This document shows, in pieces, positions 1 to 7,606 of a DNA stretch of 64,000 nt. The number at the start of each line of letters is the position of its first letter. Position 1 is the stretch's first letter. The notes beneath the pieces are model-generated. The model made no database searches. It worked only from the letters and a program-made list of their open reading frames with translations, and was not told the DNA's origin. The position numbers and the translations under genes were made by a program. Source of the stretch: Alteromonas sp. IB21 (lineage in GTDB: Bacteria > Pseudomonadota > Gammaproteobacteria > Enterobacterales > Alteromonadaceae); the NCBI RefSeq assembly GCF_016405965.1, contig NZ_JAEFCD010000018.1, positions 1 through 64,000 on the forward strand, read 5' to 3'.

Positions 1-48
1 AAATCAGTGATCGGATTGAACCGAAATGGGTGATCGGAATGGGCCGGA
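1..48. repeat. Two 20-bp direct repeats, probable IS end remnant
   Basis: Two imperfect 20-bp copies with 22-bp period lie at 7-26 and 29-48, both containing GTGATCGGA and ending in ACCGAAA or GCCGGA. A third related copy in the same orientation is at 2421-2440 (about 16 of 20 bases match the first). Repeats of this size and spacing are typical of multi-repeat ends of IS21-like elements. The family assignment is inference, because no IstA or IstB gene is in the window. Confidence 0.35.
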
Positions 49-575
49 ACATGCAGCGTCGCCGAAATTAGCTCTGGGTCATTATCCACACGTAGCTGAG
101 TTGGTAATCCTCGCTCAGACTTAAGCTGTTCTAACACGCGTACGACACGGCCAGCGGGCAAAGACGTATCAACTTCAATAGCGAGGCACTCTCGCGTGCC
201 TTCATCCACTACATTCAGTGTTCGGAACCGTTTACCGCAATATAACGTGTCATGCATAAAGTCCAACGCCCATTGATGGTTTGCCTGATCCAGCACTTCT
301 AATGGCTGGGCTATTCGCTTGGGCAGTACCCATTTAGTTCTGCGTCTCAGGTTCAATCCCATCTGGCAGTAAACGCGATAGACGCGCTTGTAGCTGAAGG
401 GAAAGCCTTTGAAACGCATTCAGCCAAAACACTTCCAGAAGCCTGCTCATGGCGACTTGTCCAAAACCGCATTGATAGCATCAACGACAACTTTCAGAAG
501 CAGCCTGTCTCCTTATGTCCGTCTGTAGGTAATATCAGAGACAAGTTCCACCAAAGAATACTTTGGTATAGTTAT
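49..575 (-). pseudogene. IS3-family transposase (OrfB) remnant
   Basis: Reading the minus strand from about 421 to 49 gives an open frame beginning MRFKGFPFSYKRVYRVYCQM and continuing through HQWALDFMHDTLYCGKRF and VVDEGTRECLAIEVDTSLP to RVDNDPEL. This is the integrase-core (DDE) region of IS3-family OrfB proteins, with the first Asp in ALDFM and the second in DNDPE. The frame is cut at about 60 by the repeats at the window edge, so the catalytic Glu part is missing. Upstream on the minus strand (about 425-575) the sequence is degenerate, with stops and a possible ELVSDITYRRT stretch. It is a dead transposase fragment. The left part may be truncated by a later insertion. Confidence 0.6.
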
Positions 576-1183
576 TTGGTTACTCTTTGGGCTTACGTTA
601 ACTCTCAGCATGATGAAATTAGGCCTTTTTTTCCGAAAATTTCTTAGGAAAGTAGTATGTAATAATTTAATAACCTACCGAACAATAAAAAATATATTTT
701 GAGTTGTCATTTCTAAATTCGTTCTTTCAAAGCTAATCGAAGCCAAGCCACTGATTAATATAGATTAATTATTTTTAGTGCTCGCTATTTTAATTTTATT
801 GATTTGCTTAACACTATTTTTTAGTAAAATTATCATTATTATTTATTCTATAGAATATGAATTAAGTTGCTGTATCTATTGCTTTTTTTGAGGCTTTAAG
901 TGTATTGGTAGGTTATATATAACCTTCTTCTCACAAAAAAAGCCTTCACAACTCCTCGTTTCAAAAATTTTCATTTTCGATATAAATCTTTTATTTTACC
1001 CCCTCTACCATTAAGCTCATGACTTTTAACACCTTTTACTTATGATTAGTAAGCTAGGTAGGTTATTTATAACCTTCTTGATAAAAATGTTGAAATGATG
1101 GTAGTTGTTCACTAAATATGTTGGCACCATGATTTGGCCTCCTAACAGACAAAGCATGCGTGTTAGCCGTATTCTTATTGGTT
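576..1183. other. AT-rich non-coding stretch with paired palindromes
   Basis: No convincing gene is seen. The stretch is very AT-rich and contains two copies of a 23-bp sequence at 907-929 and 1057-1079, described separately. It lies directly before the five 20-bp direct repeats, which suggests an origin or regulatory region, but nothing proves this. Confidence 0.5.
907..1079. repeat. Pair of AGGTT-N6-AACCT palindromes
   Basis: Positions 907-929 and 1057-1079 carry the same 23-bp sequence with one central difference (TATATA against TATTTA). Inside each is a 16-bp palindrome, AGGTTATATATAACCT in the first. The centres are 150 bp apart. The arms AGGTT and AACCT are the same as in the parS-like site at 7202-7217, although the centres differ. 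These could be binding sites of a ParA, ParB or Rep protein encoded nearby; the binding protein is not known. Confidence 0.5.
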
Positions 1184-1318
1184 TAGTGACACGTTTGTGT
1201 CCCAAGTGACATTTTTGTGTCCCAAGTGACATTTTTGTGTCCCTAATTGTTTGCGGAGTTTAATTTTTTGTTTTTCTTAGTGACACGTTTGTGTCCCAAG
1301 TGACATTTTTGCGTCCCA
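1184..1318. repeat. Five 20-bp direct repeats (iteron-like)
   Basis: Five copies with an exact 20-bp period stand in two blocks, 1184-1243 (three copies) and 1279-1318 (two copies). Each reads close to AAGTGACATTTTTGTGTCCC, and the first copy of each block has the variant TAGTGACACGTTTGTGTCCC. The blocks are separated by 35 bp of T-rich sequence. The arrangement fits iterons of a plasmid origin, with an HTH-ParA gene about 1.2 kb downstream. The alternative is the multi-repeat end of a transposon, since related repeats without a replication gene occur at 22291-22353. Confidence 0.7.
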
Positions 1319-1739
1319 GCGTACTTTGGTATGTACAAGGTGAAAAATGTCGGTAGGTGAAAAAACATAAGTAATGATAATGAGCATCCTTCTATTACTT
1401 CAATTGAAGTGGATATGGAAGTACCACATGCGCCAGTGGCGATGATATGAATTCTATGGTGATGCCTCCTCGCCCTAAAAATTTTGGTACAAGAAATGGT
1501 TGAATGGGTGATTTACTGGTTACCAGCGAGATAATTTCGGTTGTTACTGCTAACGAACGACAAGCTGAAACGGATGTTGTATCTATCCAGTAAGCGTAAA
1601 AGCGCTGAGGTGCTAAACGATAACTACATCGTTAGTGATGAATGCAGAACGACGTTTCTTGGTTGCTGAGCGTTGCAACCTCATGATGAAGTCGACATAC
1701 TAGTACATGGTAAATTGCGATTAAATCGTACAAATTAGT
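1319..1739. other. Non-coding stretch, nothing recognised
   Basis: I find no open frame with protein-like composition and no clear hairpin or repeat here. The stretch separates the direct repeats from an IS5-type transposase fragment. Confidence 0.4.
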
Positions 1740-1759
1740 CATTATACGAGACTATCTTC

Positions 1760-2110
1760 GCATCAAACGTCGTACCCTTTGTCGTCATCACACCACAACC
1801 CGACAGTCATAGGCTTCCGATTTTAAGTAACCTACGCGTGAATTTGTTTTTTTCAAGTAAGTGCCGGAAATTCATGATGGCAGTGTGGTCAGGAGCTGCA
1901 TTATCCTGTGGCAGTCGCACAAACTTGCTTATTGAGCCAATTTCATATAACGCATATTCCATTGCCCTCCTGGCTTTAGAAAGGCTACAATTATAGACAG
2001 CAGTTCAGACCTTGGCAGCAGGTTCTCCATTAGGAATAAGACAATCTTTTCAAGGGTTTGCCAGCGCTTGCTGTAAAACTCACCATCAGCGAAAGAGACT
2101 TTTGGCTCTT
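1760..2110 (-). pseudogene. IS5-family transposase fragment, rearranged
   Basis: On the minus strand, about 2110-1960 reads KVSFADGEFYSKRW followed by TLEKIVLFLMENLLP, like the N-terminus of IS5-type transposases. After a frame change near 1975, the stretch down to about 1800 reads [18 protein letters not shown] and then [20 protein letters not shown], which matches the conserved 'ALYE...TxxNFRHLLE' block of IS5 transposases. The segment that normally links these parts is missing and the C-terminal DDE half is absent, so this is a non-functional fragment with an internal deletion. Confidence 0.6.
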
Positions 2111-2505
2111 CGGTGGTTGTGCTTTACTGTACAGCTATGATTTCACATCAGGGACTAGATCACACCATCCCTAAGTTTGGTAAATCATTAAAGCGAGACT
2201 TACAACTGCGAGTTTTCAACATTACTGTCTTCAACAGTCGAGCACTACAAGCTCTTTTCGGAGGCTTCATTTTTCCATTAAAATCTTTCTCGCGCTCGAC
2301 TCTAATAAAATTTAACAAATGTAACTACACTTTATATTAACTTTTCTTATTCTTTGAGGTATGCAAGGTCTGGACTATTCCAACCACTAAAGGAAAAACA
2401 CCGGTAGGGGCGAAGAAGAAGTGATCGGGTAAAACCGAACCGACAGAACTGACTCTCCGTTGCACGTATTCCGCATTTTTATATGGAAAATAGGGTCTAA
2501 ATCAA

Positions 2506-3645
2506 GTGGAAAAAACAACTTTAAAAGCAGTCAAAGACGTGGTGGGCATACTTATAGAGCACGCTACAAAGGTAGAGAGCTCACTGCAGACTGAGAAAAA
2601 AATGAGATATTTTTCTACCAAAGAGGTGTGCAATTTTATTAATAGGACTACATCAACTTTATACAAAGCTGAAGAAGACGGTGTTATTAAAAAGCCGGAA
2701 GTGAACCCTGATACAGGGCGTAGAATAGGTTATACGTTAGAGCAAGTGAACCTCTTACGTGATCACTTCAAAATTGCTCCTAAGTTGAAGAGAAATAGAC
2801 CTAAAGAACATCTAGGTATTACTACTGCGCTATATAACCCTAAAGGGGGAGTTGGCAAAACGACTACGGCTGTTAACATCGCACAGTACTGCGCCGTGAT
2901 CGGCTACGAAGTATTAATAATAGATATGGATAGCCAAGCAAGTACGAGCGCTTTTTTTAGCACCGTTGGCAATGGTGACTTCGATGAAAATGACACCATT
3001 TTGTCTTCAACTTTAGATTCAGAAGAGACAACGCTTGATTATGCGATACGTGAAACCCACTTCGATAACTTGCAAATTATCCGCGCGACGCATCATTTGT
3101 CTAGTTCCGAGTTTGATGTATACAACCAAGTCAGTAGCGACGATATAGACCTTGTGAAATACTTTCAATCTTTGAAAGTTGCCATTGACTCCGTAAAGGG
3201 TAACTATGATTTCATTTTTTTAGATGCACCGCCAAGCCTTGGGATGAACGGTCTGCAGACACTTCTCAGTGTAGATAATATCATAATCCCATGCCCTCCC
3301 CGTATGCTTGATTTAGTTGTCACTAAACAATTTCTGGAAATAGCTACCCAACTTGTAGATAAGCATTCAAACGGAAAGAAATTTCACAGTGTCAAGGTTA
3401 TGGTGTCGATGTATGACCTAAAAAAAGAGGAGTCAAAGAAGTTGATGAAAATAATGCCGGCAGTATTTGGTAGTCATATGTATATGAATCAGATGTTATA
3501 CTCTGAATCTGTTGTTAATGCCTCTGCGGCCTTGCAAACTGTATGGGAAACCCCAAAACCAGATAAGCATACCACTGAGAATATGCGAATGCTTTTCAAC
3601 GAAATTATTTGCGATTTGGTTGTAAGTAATAGAACTACTATTTAG
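2506..3645 (+). CDS. parA: ParA-family partition ATPase with N-terminal HTH (type Ia), no ParB
   Basis: This is a deviant-Walker ParA ATPase of the long P1/F type. Residues about 33-85 (FSTKEVCNFINRTTSTLYK) form an HTH that normally autoregulates the par operon. The deviant Walker A is NPKGGVGKTTTA (about 110-121), followed by DMDSQAS and the Walker B-like stretch FIFLDAPPSLG. The start codon is GTG with only a weak AGGG upstream. A type Ia parA is normally followed at once by parB, but here about 690 bp of non-coding DNA follows. The partner is therefore lost, or the protein acts with another factor. It is a different lineage from the ParA at 7607-8530, so two partition systems may have met on one replicon. 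Confidence 0.85.
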   Translation: MEKTTLKAVKDVVGILIEHATKVESSLQTEKKMRYFSTKEVCNFINRTTSTLYKAEEDGVIKKPEVNPDTGRRIGYTLEQVNLLRDHFKIAPKLKRNRPKEHLGITTALYNPKGGVGKTTTAVNIAQYCAVIGYEVLIIDMDSQASTSAFFSTVGNGDFDENDTILSSTLDSEETTLDYAIRETHFDNLQIIRATHHLSSSEFDVYNQVSSDDIDLVKYFQSLKVAIDSVKGNYDFIFLDAPPSLGMNGLQTLLSVDNIIIPCPPRMLDLVVTKQFLEIATQLVDKHSNGKKFHSVKVMVSMYDLKKEESKKLMKIMPAVFGSHMYMNQMLYSESVVNASAALQTVWETPKPDKHTTENMRMLFNEIICDLVVSNRTTI

Positions 3646-4288
3646 TTTCAGCTGCTAAAATTAGGTATTGATTTGTAGTGTGAGACTATAACTATTTTTG
3701 TTCAATCGGCATCATTAAATATTCTTTCATAAGTTCCTCACTCAATATTGTTTTCAATTTACAAGACGGAATAAATTCTAAGGCTAGACATTGTTTTTGA
3801 TATTTTTTAACTGTGACTTCCCCAGTGTGTTTGACTTAGAAAAAGCACTTACTGCAAGTCCATAACGCTCGAGTAAGTATGGAAACCGAAGACTTCTGAG
3901 TACTTTTATATCAATGCATTTAATTCAGATGGGTCAGCACAGAAAAGATTGTGATTTCTGACTAAGCAAATAAGTATCCTTTAAGAAAAATATCTGTGAT
4001 TGGGTTGACCCCCTCTACCCTTTTCTTTCTCTTTCTATCTTATTCTAATGTACTTAGGTTTGGCGTTTTATTAACGTGAGTGGAATTCAAAGAGTTTCTA
4101 TGGCGCAATATCATTATGGATGGTATCTGTTTTGAATAGGTGCGTATGGATGGCATCTATTGCACTTTAATAAAATTTTGAATCCATTATGTTCCCCTAC
4201 TCTGATAGTTTTTTATGAGATAATAAGAATTACACAGCATTAACTGTGCTAGATTGTGTAAATATCAAACGTAAACGAATTTCAGGCA
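3646..4288. other. Non-coding stretch with a short direct repeat
   Basis: No gene is seen. Two copies of TATGGATGGYATCT lie at 4115-4128 and 4145-4158 (30-bp spacing). A short string ACCCCCTCTACC near 4010 also occurs near 1000. A parB gene would be expected here after the upstream parA, but no open frame of that kind exists. Confidence 0.45.
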
Positions 4289-4318
4289 CAAAAAATCTCC
4301 AGAACAAAGTCTGGATTT
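4289..4318 (-). terminator. Rho-independent terminator of the tandem-HTH gene
   Basis: Read on the minus strand, ATCCAGA - TTTGT - TCTGGAGAT forms a stem with a short loop, followed at once by TTTTTT. It lies 18 bp after the stop codon of the 293-aa gene on the same strand. Confidence 0.75.
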
Positions 4319-4335
4319 CAGGGAGTTGATGTGGT

Positions 4336-5217
4336 TCAGTAGTTCTGTGCTTTTCTCATTTCAGCCAGATAGTACGCATGTTCCGCTGGGGTAGCTTTTT
4401 TACCTGGCCGAGTGAGTTCCGTTGGCTTATTTATTGAATGACGAGTCTTACCTTGAGATTTTTGTTTTATGTCAAAAAGCCGAGATTTTAGCTGCTTGTA
4501 CCCTGCCCTTACTCGCTCAGCTATCCTAACGCGTGTAAATGTAATTCGTTTGCCGTCTAGCTTAAGTGTTACTAGTCCGAGTTCGACAAGTGTATTGATT
4601 ACCCGTCTTATGGTATTTCTTGACCACTGCATCATTGCTGATAAATAAGGCACACTTAGTGACAAGGTCGATTTATCAAATTTGTCTCTGAATTTGATTT
4701 TATTGTGAAGGTACCCGTGCAAAACTAGTGTTTTATGGAGGTGCCGAGATTGATTGCGCTTCCACTTTTCACATTTTGTAGAGGCTTGCAGCGCGTTCAC
4801 ATAAACTTTGAAGAATATATTTCTCAGGTCTGGTTGTTTATGTTTATTGCTTTTCCTTAGACAGTTTAAGATTTCTGACAATTCAGATGAGAACTCCTGT
4901 GCATACTGATGAGTACCAATTACTAAATAGTGTGATATGTCGTCAAAGTAGCTATAACGAAGAACTTTATTTTTGATGTCAGGTTTTTCAGCACGTGCTA
5001 AGAAGTTCTTCTCTACAAGCTTATCGATTGTTGACCTGATTGTGTTTGCGGAGTATCCAAGGTTTTTACAGAGACTTGCTGTGCTACGTTTAAATATTTG
5101 CCCCTTTTGCTTGTCACAAGCAAAATAAGTAACAAAAGAGAAAACATATGACTCTGTTTCATTGAGATGTTCAAAAAGCCCCGTGCTCATGAACACAAAT
5201 TCTGTGTTTTTTCTCAT
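4336..5217 (-). CDS. Tandem winged-helix DNA-binding protein, possible replication or regulatory factor
   Basis: I do not recognise a named family. The 293-aa protein has two clear helix-turn-helix units: residues about 46-75 (STASLCKNLGYSANTIRSTI) and about 187-216 (SVPYLSAMMQWSRNTIRRVI), each followed by a wing-like hydrophobic strand (LVELGLVTLKL after the second). Two winged helices in about 290 residues is the layout of many plasmid replication initiators, and the gene lies in the replication region beside the RctB-like gene, but a transcription factor is equally possible. The C-terminus is basic (KSQGKTRHSINKPTELTRPG). A strong terminator follows. A divergent promoter and small transcript start within about 80 bp of its start codon. 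Confidence 0.6.
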   Translation of the reverse strand: MRKNTEFVFMSTGLFEHLNETESYVFSFVTYFACDKQKGQIFKRSTASLCKNLGYSANTIRSTIDKLVEKNFLARAEKPDIKNKVLRYSYFDDISHYLVIGTHQYAQEFSSELSEILNCLRKSNKHKQPDLRNIFFKVYVNALQASTKCEKWKRNQSRHLHKTLVLHGYLHNKIKFRDKFDKSTLSLSVPYLSAMMQWSRNTIRRVINTLVELGLVTLKLDGKRITFTRVRIAERVRAGYKQLKSRLFDIKQKSQGKTRHSINKPTELTRPGKKATPAEHAYYLAEMRKAQNY

Positions 5218-5265
5218 TTTTTTACCAACAAATCGAGTTATTGTTGATAAAAAACGCCCTAACAG

Positions 5266-5293
5266 TTGACGTGATCGATCAATCCGCTAGAAT
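5266..5293 (+). promoter_or_regulatory. Strong sigma-70 promoter containing two GATC sites
   Basis: TTGACG at 5266-5271 and TAGAAT at 5288-5293 are separated by 16 bp. The spacer includes GATCGATC (5273-5280), so adenine methylation could affect RNA polymerase binding. The only thing downstream before a terminator is about 70 nt of non-coding sequence. Confidence 0.65.
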
Positions 5294-5299
5294 CGGATG

Positions 5300-5370
5300 T
5301 GTAACTCGTTCGAAAAAGTTACATCCTAAGACCCGTGCAGTGCGCCAACACTTCACGGGTTTTGTCTTTT
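5300..5370 (+). ncRNA. Candidate small RNA of about 70 nt with two hairpins
   Basis: Between the promoter at 5266-5293 and a terminator at 5332-5370 there is no open frame. The predicted transcript has a 5' hairpin (GTAAC pairing with GTTAC, extended by GGAT/ATCC) and the 3' terminator hairpin. It diverges from the tandem-HTH gene and would be antisense to the 5' leader of that gene if its mRNA starts upstream of 5370. Such small RNAs control copy number in many plasmids, and the rctA locus beside Vibrio rctB is also transcribed but untranslated. Its role here is inference. Confidence 0.5.
5332..5370 (+). terminator. Rho-independent terminator of the candidate small RNA
   Basis: CCCGTGCAGTG - CGCCAA - CACTTCACGGG forms an 11-bp stem with one mismatch, followed by TTTTGTCTTTT. 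No protein-coding gene on the plus strand lies upstream within the preceding kilobase, which is what suggests a non-coding transcript. Confidence 0.8.
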
Positions 5371-5486
5371 AAGCGCTTCTTATCTTCCCAAATAATTTAT
5401 GTTGCTCTTCAATGAGCAAGTTAAAGATTTAATAAAAGTGAGAGAATGTCTTTAACAGATGTAATCTTTATACGAAAGGTAATAGA

Positions 5487-5580
5487 GATCAAGTTGGATC
5501 GTGATCTAATTTAGATCTTTTTATAGATTCGATCCGAGCCCTAATCTATTGATTTTCTTTGCTATAGATTCGATCCAAGG
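5487..5580. promoter_or_regulatory. GATC cluster with two GATTCGATCC repeats, putative origin element
   Basis: Six GATC sites occur within 89 bp, at 5487, 5497, 5503, 5514, 5531 and 5572. The last two lie inside a repeated motif, TATAGATTCGATCC, at 5522-5535 and 5563-5576. Further copies of the motif are at 7111-7120, 7537-7546 and, in reverse orientation, 29390-29399. One GATC per about 256 bp is expected by chance. The cluster lies just past the 3' end of the RctB-like gene, and Vibrio RctB binds Dam-methylated GATC-containing repeats. I infer a methylation-sensitive origin or control site. Confidence 0.55.
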
Positions 5581-5603
5581 ATTTTTTAGTATCAAATTAT
5601 AAG

Positions 5604-7085
5604 TTATCGCTGACTATTGAAGTGGCTCAAAATATGTAATGCAGACATATCTCGTCTAAAAGCTATAACTGATGACCCATGCTCAGGTGAATAACCAATA
5701 TTGATCAGGTAACCTTGTACCGTGGCCCGACCGTATTCGACTACTAATTCACCTTTTCTTGGCTCAGACAAATGGCATGTCTCTATAATTCGAACAATCT
5801 TGTCTTTGACAGCGTTATGAATTTTAGCTTTATATTCGGGATCTGCATTCGTAAGTACCATGTTTGAAAACTTACGCTTAAATTCACTTAGACTGGTCGA
5901 AGGAGCTACTGATTCACGAAGCTCGTTCCATGTATACATCTGCTGCGCCTGACGTCCAGTAATGAGATGTTCCCTCGCCCATAGGCCAAACAAAATTTCA
6001 ATTTCATTCTTTGTTGCGAAAATATCACTGTCAATCAACAACATTTCGTTAAGAGATTTTTCAGCGCGCACGGCAGCTATAATATTTTTCACTGTCGAGC
6101 GCGGAAATTGAATAACTGCTGCTTTTTTTTCTATCTCTCTTTCATCTTCATAGGTAACAAGAGCCTCAAGTCTGAAAAGCTTGTAATACATTTCAATATC
6201 TTTAATTGTACTGTGGTCTTGTCCATATAAATCGCGCATATCAAATGTAGTTGCTGATATTCGCTGCAACGATTGGATAGCATTATTCATATAACCACCA
6301 GCTGATGCATCTGAAAGCGGAATATCCTTCGCCATTGATATAAGAGGCTCTAGTGGTAATGTGAATGTTTCTCCAATAGTATCTGCCTGTTCAACTCGTT
6401 CAGAAATATGATTGATAAGCCAGGTAATAGCGCCTGCGTAGTAGCTCATATCAGGTAGATAGATAAGCCTTCCCTCTTCTGCTCGTGCGGTGATGGAGAT
6501 TGGTTTTACTCTACCGTCTACTTTTAGTTTAACGTTGATAGTACCTGCCTTATCTTTGCGATTAGTTCGCATCGCTTTAACTAGATATCTAACAATTTGT
6601 AGCTCAATAAATCGTGTTTTATCGTCATACCGGCCAATATCTATAGTTTCAACGGTATTAGATGACACCAATTGATAATTATCTCTCTCCGGTACTGATG
6701 AATAGTCTGCAGCTGCTACAGCCTGCCCTTTAGGTATCGCTAATGTAAAAAGCTTTCCTCTACGACGTCGTATTGGATCAGTTGTAATAAATTCACTTTT
6801 TATAAGATTAGCTTTTTCAAGAGTGACCAGATGATGTCGAATATTTGATACTTTTCGATTTATACATTCGGCGATATAATGGATACTTGCAATGCGTTCG
6901 TCGATATCCTGTAGAGCTATAAAGACGTCAGAAATCACAGCTATCGTAATTGGTGAAATAGATAATGCTCCACATAAACGAAGGTACAGTTTCAAATCGA
7001 GTGATTCAGGAGCGTTAACCAGAGGCGCTTTAAATCCATATTTTTCTGACAAGTCAAAAAGCTCTCGCACTATAATTTCCCCCAT
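5604..7085 (-). CDS. RctB-like replication initiator
   Basis: The 493-aa protein resembles the initiator RctB of Vibrio chromosome II in the order of its blocks. They are: an N-terminal winged helix (about 62-125, ISDVFIALQDIDERIASIHY); a central block with LIYLPDMSYYAGAITWLINH and the segment AIQSLQRISATTFDMRDLYG, which parallels RctB 'SIRDSIDRIEFTDFQLHELTG'; and a second block, VIQFPRSTVKNIIAAVRAEK followed by the segment around EILFGLWAREHLITGRQAQ, which parallels the second RctB winged helix. It is shorter than Vibrio RctB (about 658 aa) and lacks most of the C-terminal tail. parAB are adjacent, as near rctB. The match is from memory of the family, not a search. A different plasmid Rep family with tandem winged helices is the alternative. 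Confidence 0.6.
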   Translation of the reverse strand: MGEIIVRELFDLSEKYGFKAPLVNAPESLDLKLYLRLCGALSISPITIAVISDVFIALQDIDERIASIHYIAECINRKVSNIRHHLVTLEKANLIKSEFITTDPIRRRRGKLFTLAIPKGQAVAAADYSSVPERDNYQLVSSNTVETIDIGRYDDKTRFIELQIVRYLVKAMRTNRKDKAGTINVKLKVDGRVKPISITARAEEGRLIYLPDMSYYAGAITWLINHISERVEQADTIGETFTLPLEPLISMAKDIPLSDASAGGYMNNAIQSLQRISATTFDMRDLYGQDHSTIKDIEMYYKLFRLEALVTYEDEREIEKKAAVIQFPRSTVKNIIAAVRAEKSLNEMLLIDSDIFATKNEIEILFGLWAREHLITGRQAQQMYTWNELRESVAPSTSLSEFKRKFSNMVLTNADPEYKAKIHNAVKDKIVRIIETCHLSEPRKGELVVEYGRATVQGYLINIGYSPEHGSSVIAFRRDMSALHILSHFNSQR

Positions 7086-7108
7086 TGTTATAGATTACAG
7101 TTATTTCG

Positions 7109-7125
7109 TAGATTCGATCCTGAGG
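7109..7125. repeat. GATTCGATCC motif copy
   Basis: GTAGATTCGATCCTGAG lies 24 bp upstream of the start codon of the RctB-like gene, in a position to act as an autoregulatory operator. It matches the two copies past the 3' end of the same gene. Confidence 0.5.
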
Positions 7126-7201
7126 TTACCCAACTATCTTTATAAAGTCCATTTTAAAGGTTGAATTCAGTTGTAAGTTCATAAGAAATAAAACCTTTAC
7201 T

Positions 7202-7217
7202 AGGTTCAGGTGAACCT
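7202..7217. promoter_or_regulatory. parS: parS-like palindrome 1
   Basis: AGGTTCAGGTGAACCT is an inverted repeat with perfect 7-bp arms. It matches the canonical ParB-binding site TGTTTCACGTGAAACA at 11 of 16 positions, including the GTG and TTCA core. It lies about 390 bp upstream of parA. Confidence 0.5.
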
Positions 7218-7416
7218 GATAAGAGTTAACACCTCGCAAAAGCCTGCCCGTAATAGCTTTCAGCAAATTTCTAATTAATAAATCAAATAAGGAATTTATT
7301 AGGTTTATTGAGATCAAAGTCCTGGTTTCCTGTGATGATGTTTCAATAATAGGTACAAACTTTCAATCCTCTCGTAGCCTGCCGGACAAGCCTATTTACT
7401 TAACATTTTCTTAATT

Positions 7417-7432
7417 GAGTTCATATGAACCT
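7417..7432. promoter_or_regulatory. parS: parS-like palindrome 2
   Basis: GAGTTCATATGAACCT contains a perfect 12-bp palindrome GTTCATATGAAC and resembles the site at 7202-7217. The surroundings of the two sites are themselves related (about 100 bp each, sharing AACACCTC and TTTCAG further downstream), so this is a diverged tandem duplication with a period of 215 bp. Confidence 0.45.
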
Positions 7433-7533
7433 AATAGGCATCAACACCTCTCAACACACTGCCAATAAAGGGTTTCAGTAAGATATCAATAATTGAAAGA
7501 AATAAACTAAATAGCTTCTCTAAATGGATTATT

Positions 7534-7550
7534 AAAAGATTCGATCCGAG
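7534..7550. repeat. GATTCGATCC motif copy upstream of parA
   Basis: AAAAGATTCGATCCGAG lies 57 bp before the parA start. The 16-bp string AAAGATTCGATCCGAG recurs perfectly, in reverse orientation, at 29387-29402, almost 22 kb away. Confidence 0.55.
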
Positions 7551-7606
7551 ACATTGAAAGGTTAGCATGTCAAACTGATATTATGTGCTGATACAAGGTC
7601 GAGATT

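Noticed and set aside
1026..1232. Open frame on the minus strand over the direct repeats
   Set aside because: Its sequence is a translation of the repeats and of the AT-rich flank; no protein character.
2113..2340. 75-codon plus-strand frame
   Set aside because: It lies next to the IS5 remnant, has no ribosome-binding site and no recognisable pattern.
7126..7317. 63-codon minus-strand frame upstream of the RctB-like gene
   Set aside because: It covers the parS-like palindrome and lacks coding character; the region is better explained as a control region.
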